The notes beneath the pieces were generated by a model that was given only the letters and a program-made list of their open reading frames with translations, was not told the origin of the DNA and ran no database searches. The position numbers were made by a program, and so were the translations under genes. A DNA stretch of 64,000 nucleotides from Halonotius roseus (GTDB lineage: Archaea > Halobacteriota > Halobacteria > Halobacteriales > Haloferacaceae): the NCBI RefSeq assembly GCF_006861655.1, contig NZ_SESI01000001.1:632328-696327 (forward strand), in the 5' to 3' direction. Numbering within the stretch: the stretch's first letter is position 1; the number at the start of each line of letters is the position of its first letter. Of the stretch, positions 42,912 to 50,650 are shown piece by piece.

Positions 42912-45900
42912 CTACAAGACCGGTTCGCCGTTACGGAACGCGGCAGCCACGTCACCGAGTTCGCCCGGTCCGATCTCACCGTTACGGAAGTCGGCAGCAG
43001 CGTCACCGAGACCCTGCGGGCCGACGACTCCGTTATCACCAGCGTAGGTGATGATGGTCGGCTCTTCACCATCTTCAGTCAGGACGACAAGGGAGGTACC
43101 GTCATCCTCCGTGCTGTCGTCGTCAGTCTGGACGTACCAGCCGACAGTCTGACCTGCAAGGTTGGCAGGAACAGTGGTCGTGAGCGTGACCGTCTCACTC
43201 TCACCCACATCAAGCGGGCCAACGGTGGCACTGTCAACAACATTGCCACCAACAACCCACTCAACGGTCTGCTGGTCGCCTTCTGCCTGACCTTGGTTCG
43301 AGACAGTCACATCGATGGACGTCTCCTCACCAGCGGTGGCCGTCTGACTACCGAGATCGCCGCCGATCTGGTAGTTGGCGCTTGCTGCCGGGTCACCGCC
43401 GACGATCACGATGTCACCGTCGTTAGTGCCTGTGCTGATGTCGTTGAACGCTCGGGTCTCAGTATCGCCGTCGAATTCGGCTTCAACAACCCAATCCTGA
43501 CCGGACTGAAGCCGCTCGCCGGAGGTCTGGTTCTCGATGAAGGTGTATGAACCCTCGTCACCAGCCTCAACGGTTGAGACAGCGGCTCCATCCACGTCAA
43601 CGTCATTTGCGTTTTTGTAGAGTCGGAGCGTCGCACCCGGGAGGTTGTTACCGTTTTCGTTAACAACGTCCCCGGTGATCGTTGCCGCACCGAAGACAGT
43701 CACTTCAGCCTGCTGGCTTCCGGTTGTCGACGCACCGCCTGCGGTGTCGTCAGATGCGGAGGCCGTGACGTTCACGGTTCCGTCACCGGCACTGGCGGCC
43801 TCGAAGGTGGCCGTCACAACGCCGTCCTCATTCGTTTCGAGGTTATCGAAGTCAAGCGATCCGACACTATTCGGATCGGTAGGGTTGTCAATCAGCGAGA
43901 GATCATCAAGTTCGACGCCAGCACCAACAGGAGTTGGCTCCTCGTTGGCACCGACTTCGCTACTGCTGACCTGAACTTCGACAGTTCGATCGTTACCCTG
44001 TGCGATGTTCGTTTCCTTGACTTGCTCACCGTCAGCGTCTTCGACAGTGGCATCAAGGTCATACTGGATATCGATAAGCGGTTCGTACTGCTGGACGCTT
44101 AGGTCGACACTGCTCGGAGTTGCATCAGCGTTGTCGTCAACATCGACGACGCTGTAACCGGCGAAGTTAGCGAATCCCATCCGGTTTTGACCGTCTGCGG
44201 ATTCGGAATCACCGGCACCTGCAACAACAAGGTATTGCGAGCCACCTGCGGCGGTCGGCAGGTTAAGCAGTTCGAACTCACCATCGCTGTTGGTTCGGTC
44301 GGTCGGAACAGCACGTTCGGAGCTGAATTGCTCTTCGATGGCCTCATACGTGAGGTCTTGGTCGTCAGGAACATCGAAGACATCATTCGCTGAGGCTTGC
44401 GCCGCGCCAGTGCCACCGAGTGCGCCCGGTGCTTCATTCACCGTCGCGTTCAGCCAACGCGTTTCCTGTGAGTTATCAGCGAGGGTCAGCGTCACCTTCT
44501 GCTGAACCTGGTACTCGTTCGGCTGCAGGAAGTGTACGTCAATTGGGTTCTGATCGCCTTCGCTGAGGATGTTGAACCCAGGTTCGGTCTCGTTTTGGAC
44601 GACTTCAGTAGTAGTTGCGCCTGTTGTGACAATGTAATCAGAGCGGGGATCCTGCACGATCTCTTCCCCGTCGCTGTAAGTCACAACGCGGAACTGGTCG
44701 TCAGTTGCAATACGGACATTGTCAGCCGGATCCTCACTGTTGACGGCCGTTCCGTCGACATTGGCTGGTGCGTCTTCGAGTGAGAGACCGTCCTCGATGG
44801 TGATACTGTTGTCAAGTACCGAGTCGATCTGAACAGCGTGAACCGGGACGTTCTCAGCGGATTCGACGTTACTCTCAACACCGAGGCCGATGCTTTCGTT
44901 CACCTCATCAACATCACCGGAAATCGTCCCGGTATCGCCGATATCGGGGACGAACGAGACAGTGACAGTATCGCTTGCACTGGCATTCGTCGATGCGTTG
45001 AATTCAAGATCAACATTCACGGTCTCGGAAACGTCACTCGGAGTGACGCCGGCACCCGCGAAGTCAAGGTTCACATCGACTGAGCTCGTACCGTTTTCGT
45101 CGGTATCAGCCGGATCAGGATCGACGTTGACGTTCCCTTGGAAGGTTGCGTCGTCAACGTTTGCCACCGTAACATCGACTTCGCCGGTTTGATCATCGTA
45201 CGGTGCAAGTTCACCGGCAGTCGTGCCGAAGTCGGTGGTGTCAGCTGTTTCAGTGAATGTGTCGAGCGTGACAGTTGCATCGACATCATCACTCGTCGAT
45301 TCGAGGCTCGACGGAGCCGGGTCGATCGGGACAGCACCGCTGCCAATGTCGCTTTCGATTCGGTCAACTTCACCGTCGTCGAGGACGGTCAGCCGGTCAG
45401 CGTCAACGTTACGCTGAAGTCGAAGTGGCTGATCGTCATTCTGGCCAGGCCCGAGAGGCTCAGTCGATCCAGCGAGCGTGCTGAACTCATTCTGAGGATC
45501 GTTAATCGTGATGTCGTACTGGCTGCCCTGTCCGAAGGTTGCCAGCTCGATCGAATACTGATCTGTCTCGCCGGGGATGAAGTTGGCCGTATCGACGAGT
45601 GGGTTGTTGCCAGCGAGTGTATCGAAGTCCGAGAACGGCACCGAATTAACCACTGTGGTGCCACCAGAATTACCACTTTCGACGATGGTCACTTCCAGCC
45701 GTTCGGCAACCGCAGTGTCGATACCTGCCAAGTTCTGTCGATCCGTAATCTCACCACTAATGAGGGCGTTATCGTCATCACGAGCGGTCACCGTGTTGAC
45801 GACCGTGTCGTGAGCAAACGCGCCGTCAGAGTTCGTGGTAATAGTCGCGTCTTCCGTATCTCCAGTGGCGAGGTTGCTGGTCGACGGATTGAGTTCAGTA

Positions 45901-46643
45901 AACTCGACTGTGCCGCTTGCAGGGACAGCAGTCGTGGTGTTACTGGCACTTCCGCCAGCACCGCCAACGGCGACCTCAACACCGGTTTCGGAGTTCGCAC
46001 CAGTATTCTCAACGGTGACGTTGTACAGGATGTCGCTACCCTGTGTAATCACCTGATCGCCAGCCGGTTCAACGTTCGTGATTTCGAGACCGAGAACGTC
46101 GAAAGTCGGAGTAGTATCAGTCTCGCCACTGCCGGCTGATCCACCGTCAGACTCGATTGTGTGCGTGAGGTCACTGGCGACGGTACCGTCGTCGTACGTG
46201 ACTGTCACGGTGATGTCGATAGCGTTGGCTTCACCACCGGTAAGCTGAGACTCATCAACGGTTACATTAACATAGTCATTGGCCGTATCAGAGGTTTCGG
46301 TGACTTGAGTCCCGCTAAAATCAGTGCCACCGGAAGTGCCACCGACAGCAGTTGCATTGTCGAGTGAAACACCCGAAACACTGAGATCAGCACCGGTTTC
46401 ACTCACGTTGATAGTTGTTTCCGCACTTACACCGCCACTATCAGCGTAATCAGTACCGTTCTGCAGTGTAAAGTTGAGTTCTTGTGTGACTGTACCTGCA
46501 GTTAAGTCGATGTCTTCCGCCGTTGTTTCGGCGGAGTCGATTGCCGCCGCACTGCCAGCAAACGCGGTTCCGAAGGCGACCATCGACAGCACCATGATGG
46601 CCGCAAAGAAGACCGCATTAAACTTCTCTCGCGTACCACTCAT
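42912..46643 (-). CDS. S-layer-like surface protein with shared C-terminal module instead of PGF-CTERM
   Basis: The 1243-residue protein has the surface-glycoprotein type signal (AVFFAAIMVLSMVAFGTAF, then AGSAAA), very like that of the gene at 35845. The body is built of beta-sandwich domains: CARDB-like DUF11-type repeats near residues 190-300, several acidic Thr-rich domains, and a carboxypeptidase-regulatory-like fold near 1060 (NLPGATLRLYKNA). A CARDB-like domain (QIGGDLGSQTATAGEETSID) precedes the end. The C-terminus is the ~46-residue shared module (VGPQGLGDAAADFR, LGDVAAAFRNG) and not PGF-CTERM. It is probably a secreted or S-layer-associated protein, with attachment by the module inferred. 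Confidence 0.82.
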   Translation of the reverse strand: MSGTREKFNAVFFAAIMVLSMVAFGTAFAGSAAAIDSAETTAEDIDLTAGTVTQELNFTLQNGTDYADSGGVSAETTINVSETGADLSVSGVSLDNATAVGGTSGGTDFSGTQVTETSDTANDYVNVTVDESQLTGGEANAIDITVTVTYDDGTVASDLTHTIESDGGSAGSGETDTTPTFDVLGLEITNVEPAGDQVITQGSDILYNVTVENTGANSETGVEVAVGGAGGSASNTTTAVPASGTVEFTELNPSTSNLATGDTEDATITTNSDGAFAHDTVVNTVTARDDDNALISGEITDRQNLAGIDTAVAERLEVTIVESGNSGGTTVVNSVPFSDFDTLAGNNPLVDTANFIPGETDQYSIELATFGQGSQYDITINDPQNEFSTLAGSTEPLGPGQNDDQPLRLQRNVDADRLTVLDDGEVDRIESDIGSGAVPIDPAPSSLESTSDDVDATVTLDTFTETADTTDFGTTAGELAPYDDQTGEVDVTVANVDDATFQGNVNVDPDPADTDENGTSSVDVNLDFAGAGVTPSDVSETVNVDLEFNASTNASASDTVTVSFVPDIGDTGTISGDVDEVNESIGLGVESNVESAENVPVHAVQIDSVLDNSITIEDGLSLEDAPANVDGTAVNSEDPADNVRIATDDQFRVVTYSDGEEIVQDPRSDYIVTTGATTTEVVQNETEPGFNILSEGDQNPIDVHFLQPNEYQVQQKVTLTLADNSQETRWLNATVNEAPGALGGTGAAQASANDVFDVPDDQDLTYEAIEEQFSSERAVPTDRTNSDGEFELLNLPTAAGGSQYLVVAGAGDSESADGQNRMGFANFAGYSVVDVDDNADATPSSVDLSVQQYEPLIDIQYDLDATVEDADGEQVKETNIAQGNDRTVEVQVSSSEVGANEEPTPVGAGVELDDLSLIDNPTDPNSVGSLDFDNLETNEDGVVTATFEAASAGDGTVNVTASASDDTAGGASTTGSQQAEVTVFGAATITGDVVNENGNNLPGATLRLYKNANDVDVDGAAVSTVEAGDEGSYTFIENQTSGERLQSGQDWVVEAEFDGDTETRAFNDISTGTNDGDIVIVGGDPAASANYQIGGDLGSQTATAGEETSIDVTVSNQGQAEGDQQTVEWVVGGNVVDSATVGPLDVGESETVTLTTTVPANLAGQTVGWYVQTDDDSTEDDGTSLVVLTEDGEEPTIITYAGDNGVVGPQGLGDAAADFRNGEIGPGELGDVAAAFRNGEPVL

Positions 46644-46754
46644 GCTGGTACCTCCGCATACGGGCTAGCCGCGCCCGTTGTAATTGACTGGGCTGTACTA
46701 CGTACCGTGCCGGAGTCACCGGCTGTTGTATGTTGTAACATTTCGTTGTCGTCG

Positions 46755-46940
46755 TTATGCATCGTCTGCATCGATCTCGAAGTACTCCCGAAGGATCGCT
46801 TCGAGCTGCTCCGAGACTTTCTTATCCTCACGGATCGCCTCCGACCGAACGCGACGCCAAACAGCATCGTCGACTTTGATCGTCGTCCGAGTAACGCTCT
46901 CGTCCTCGGAATCGTCTGACGCGGTCATCTCTGTACTCAT
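46755..46940 (-). CDS. Ribbon-helix-helix (CopG/Arc-like) protein
   Basis: The 61-residue acidic protein has a strand-helix-helix core, RTTIKVDDAVWRRVRSEAIR and a second helix EQLEAILREYFEID, typical of ribbon-helix-helix repressors and antitoxins. It lies 111 bases upstream of the S-layer-like gene in the same orientation, and no toxin gene is adjacent. It may regulate that gene or be an orphan antitoxin. Confidence 0.7.
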   Translation of the reverse strand: MSTEMTASDDSEDESVTRTTIKVDDAVWRRVRSEAIREDKKVSEQLEAILREYFEIDADDA

Positions 46941-47197
46941 TGGTGTCGCGTCGTGGTCGAGCGCGACCGGGCCAAACCGGCCGCTGATCCGTGTAGAACT
47001 GTAGTTGTCTGCCGATACGGCCGATTTGTGCCGTGCATTTGTTACGGTGTCACTCCGGTAGGGGGTAACTAAGAGGGATATAATAAGCTTTGTTGTTGCT
47101 ACCGGTTCTTACCGTCAGACAGTATAAACTACTTACCTGGTACTACTTGTTCAAGAACAGTATATCGAATACAATAAAAAAACGAGTAGTGAAGATA

Positions 47198-50100
47198 TTA
47201 CATTACACGTTCGTTCGTCCGGAACGCCCGGGCAACGTCTCCAAGGAGTTGCGGGTCAATCTTCCCGTTGCGATAATCGCGGGCCGCATTGCCAAGTCCC
47301 TGTGGCCCGATTTTACCCTCCGGTCCCGCGTACGTAGTAATATCATATGCGGTCTCTACGACGACACGGAACGCACAAGAAATCGAGTCAGTATTTGTCG
47401 ACTCCACGCTCAATGTCCCGTTGTAGTTACCCGGTTTCGGCTCGTCGGGGAGGGCGACAGTGATCTCAATCGCTTGTGAATCTGCAACAGTTACGCCATC
47501 AGATGTGAACGTGACGGCGTCCGGCAAGATCGATTCGTTGCCATCCTCATGAGTTAGTGGCGTTGTGGTGAGTGAAACGTCCTCAGCGGCTTGGTCTCCG
47601 TTAACTTCTTGAATTACCAGTGTACCGGTGATCGATTGATCGTCTTGATCAGCGTGCAGCCTGAAGTCGGTTGGTGTGGTTGAAAGCTTCGGAGCTAGTT
47701 CCGGTCTATTTTCGGTGGTGATCGTAAATGAAGAGGTCAGTGCGTCCGTTGGGCTCACAGTTGGCGTTGACTCCGTATTCGGCCCTGTCATCTCTTCGTA
47801 TGGCGAGTCATCGGTAGTCTCCTGATCGTGAGTCTCTGCAGATGTATCCGTCTCTGCGACGAGTGCCGGTGCGCTGGTTTCGATAGTGTATGTTTCGTCT
47901 GTTTGTTGTAATGTGACCCATTCATTACTCCCTTGGTCGGTAGCACGACCGGAGTATGTTGCACCTGGTATCTCGTTTATTTCGGTTCCGCTCTGATAGT
48001 CGTAACCGGTACGGTTACCGGATGTATCAGATACCAACAAGTCCGTTGTATACCCGTCATAATCAAGTTCAGCGGTCACAGATTGTAAATCTGGATCCGG
48101 CGTGATTTCTGTTGATTTTACATCTCCTTCTGAGATTGTGTCCTCCGCGATAGTTTCGACCATTACCTCCTCTTGAACCGTAAATTGGTCTTTTGCAGTA
48201 TCTGCTTCGATTGCGTTGTAATCAAGTTCACATATACTAACAGGAATAACCGCATCCTCTGTCGGCACAATACTCTCCGGCGACATCCCAAGCGAGACAT
48301 CCAATTCACCTGTGAGGAACCCTTCATCTGTCGGCACCTGATATGTGATGTCGTAGGTTTTTGGGCCATCGTTGCTACCAATAACCGAGTCTCCTCCATC
48401 AATTTCTACTTTGTATGCTGAATTAAACTTATCACGATCATTCCGGAGGCGGTAGTCAACTTCGAATGTCGGCCGAAACGGAACCGAGCCGGTATTTTCT
48501 ATCTCAATACTTCCTGTTGCTTTCCCATTGGTCGGCGGTCCAAAGGAGACCCAGTCACCAACAACGGGGAGATCATCGATAAACTGCTTGATGCCCCCGA
48601 CAAACGAATTAAGCGGATCGACCTGCGTTTCATTGTCGATATCCGGTAGAGAAAGATTGCGAATCTGGGCATCGGCAAACTGTGCAAACCCAGCCTGGGC
48701 AAATAGCTCAGCACCGGTTAGTCCAACATCGTAGGCTCCAGCCTTTGCTCCAGCTACAAAATTTCCAGTGACCCATGCACCAAAAACCGATTCGGGCTCG
48801 GTTTGTGTGTTACCCTCAGAACTAATAGCTGCACCAATTTCTTGGGTAATCTGTCCGAGCGAGATACCGGTCATCACCGCTGAGTGAGCTGCGTTATCTT
48901 CCGGTGTGACCGAGATGTCAACAGTCTCAAACTCCACACCTTTCATTTGTGCCGCCGCTCCTGCTGTTCCACACTTACTTACCACATAGCCAGCCCCAAA
49001 CGAGACAATTGCTGCGAGCGCAGTGCCGATGAGGATCGCGCTTGCGGGTTCAATTTCTGTGTCCACCTCATCTGTTTCCACCGCTGATTCGGTTTCGAAT
49101 GTTCTCGCTTGTACTTCCTTCTGCGTATCCTCAAACTGGTGTTCAAGCTCCTTGGCGGCTGCGACCATACTCTCGACAATCTCTTCACCACGGGCTCGGA
49201 GTCGTTCAGATCGCTCTGTAAGTCCCGTCGCAGCGCGTTGAATCTGATCCTGTGTTAACTCTCCATCTGCGGTCAACTCATCAATGATATCCGTTCTAAG
49301 TTCCCAATCTTCGGAGAAGCCATCGGCGATTGTTTTGCCGTCGTCAAAGGTGAGTGCTGTATTTTGCCCCTCATACTCACCAACGTAGTACTCCTCAGCG
49401 ATCTGTTTCCTCTCAGCAAGTGTGGTCGCTGCTTCTAATTTTGAGAATAGTTCATCATAAAACTCATAGAGTATCTCAGCATCGGTATCGTCATACTCAA
49501 AGCCAACCTCATCACGGATCATCTCAAGACTTGCATCAGCAAGTTCACGGGTGCCATCTGTGACCTCTTCATCTGAGACAACCCCTGTTTTGTATCCCCA
49601 ATAGTCGACAAGCCGGTTTGCGTACGCTTCGCCGTACTCGTGGTAAAGCACTGCCTCGTGAGCACCCTGTCCCCTGAAATGTGCTTCCATAAGGGATTTG
49701 TATGCTGATTCGAACTGATCAAGTGCTTCTTGGAGTACAGTATAATCAGGAGAACCTGAAGCAACAGGGCAGGTTCCATCTTCAACTCGAAACGTGGTCG
49801 ACTTATTATTGTTTGCATCCTTAACAATAATAGCCTCTTGATCCCCATAGGTAACGGGATCACAGGCGATATCTTCTACACGGAACGGAACGTCCGCATA
49901 CGTAGTTATATTCTCGCCATTATCAGCGAATACCCGAACAATATAGTTCCTGTTTTCACCGACCTCTTCAGCGTTGTCGCCTAAATATAGCGTTTTCCGA
50001 CCATCTTTCTCTTTGCCGACCGCAATGCCACTGTGATGAATAAAGTCCTCACCATTCTCAGTGCGCTCCGGGACGATTTCGTTTTCTATTGTACCATCAG

Positions 50101-50650
50101 TATCAACCTGCCAGACGGTGTTACTCCCATCGTATGTCCACCAGATCGAATCTGACTCACCATCATAAGCTAACCCATCGGCTGGCCATCCCTGCTGGGA
50201 GAGTGTAAATCGTGTTTCAACCGCACTTGGATCAATTTCTTCGCTCTCAGTTTGGTCACCGATGTCGATCAAGTAAAACTCTCCATCACGACCTTCAGTA
50301 GCCCATAGCCGGCCTCGAGTGTGATCCCATGTTGCCCCACTGATATCGACCGGTAGGATCTTTGTCGCAATGTGTGTTCCAACAGCATCTTTCTGCGGTG
50401 ATGGTTCATAGATATCGATTTCGTTGGTCGTATATCCGTCAACGACCATCAGAAACTCGCCGTTGAAAGTGTTACTAACTCCAGCACTACCTGTACTTGG
50501 GAAGCTAATCTCGCCGAGTTTTTGACCTTCTTGTGCCGATGCAACCTCTGAAAACTGTCCGAATCCACCTGCAACTGCCGCCCCTGAACCTACTAGTTTT
50601 AATACATTTCTTCTGTTCATGTCTGATTTATTATTACCTTCGTTAGACAT
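47198..50650 (-). CDS. Large Tat-exported protein (likely separate translation unit) with shared C-terminal module
   Basis: An ATG at 50650 (MSNEGNNKSDM), or one at 50620 (MNRRNVLKLVG), would start a separate product of about 1150 residues. It has a clean Tat signal (NRRNVLKLVGSGAAVAGG) and then a beta-propeller-like domain with repeated motifs (TWDHTRGRLWATEGRDG, GLAYDGESDSIWWTYDG). A helical region follows (about 310-560 of this unit) with coiled coils, then a hydrophobic glycine-rich segment (ASAILIGTALAAIVSFGAGY) that may insert in a membrane, and Ig-like domains. It ends with the shared module (IGPQGLGNAARDYR, LGDVARAFR). Function unknown; a toxin, adhesin or bacteriocin-like role is conceivable because an exporter gene precedes it. 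Confidence 0.6.
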   Translation of the reverse strand: MSNEGNNKSDMNRRNVLKLVGSGAAVAGGFGQFSEVASAQEGQKLGEISFPSTGSAGVSNTFNGEFLMVVDGYTTNEIDIYEPSPQKDAVGTHIATKILPVDISGATWDHTRGRLWATEGRDGEFYLIDIGDQTESEEIDPSAVETRFTLSQQGWPADGLAYDGESDSIWWTYDGSNTVWQVDTDGTIENEIVPERTENGEDFIHHSGIAVGKEKDGRKTLYLGDNAEEVGENRNYIVRVFADNGENITTYADVPFRVEDIACDPVTYGDQEAIIVKDANNNKSTTFRVEDGTCPVASGSPDYTVLQEALDQFESAYKSLMEAHFRGQGAHEAVLYHEYGEAYANRLVDYWGYKTGVVSDEEVTDGTRELADASLEMIRDEVGFEYDDTDAEILYEFYDELFSKLEAATTLAERKQIAEEYYVGEYEGQNTALTFDDGKTIADGFSEDWELRTDIIDELTADGELTQDQIQRAATGLTERSERLRARGEEIVESMVAAAKELEHQFEDTQKEVQARTFETESAVETDEVDTEIEPASAILIGTALAAIVSFGAGYVVSKCGTAGAAAQMKGVEFETVDISVTPEDNAAHSAVMTGISLGQITQEIGAAISSEGNTQTEPESVFGAWVTGNFVAGAKAGAYDVGLTGAELFAQAGFAQFADAQIRNLSLPDIDNETQVDPLNSFVGGIKQFIDDLPVVGDWVSFGPPTNGKATGSIEIENTGSVPFRPTFEVDYRLRNDRDKFNSAYKVEIDGGDSVIGSNDGPKTYDITYQVPTDEGFLTGELDVSLGMSPESIVPTEDAVIPVSICELDYNAIEADTAKDQFTVQEEVMVETIAEDTISEGDVKSTEITPDPDLQSVTAELDYDGYTTDLLVSDTSGNRTGYDYQSGTEINEIPGATYSGRATDQGSNEWVTLQQTDETYTIETSAPALVAETDTSAETHDQETTDDSPYEEMTGPNTESTPTVSPTDALTSSFTITTENRPELAPKLSTTPTDFRLHADQDDQSITGTLVIQEVNGDQAAEDVSLTTTPLTHEDGNESILPDAVTFTSDGVTVADSQAIEITVALPDEPKPGNYNGTLSVESTNTDSISCAFRVVVETAYDITTYAGPEGKIGPQGLGNAARDYRNGKIDPQLLGDVARAFRTNERVM

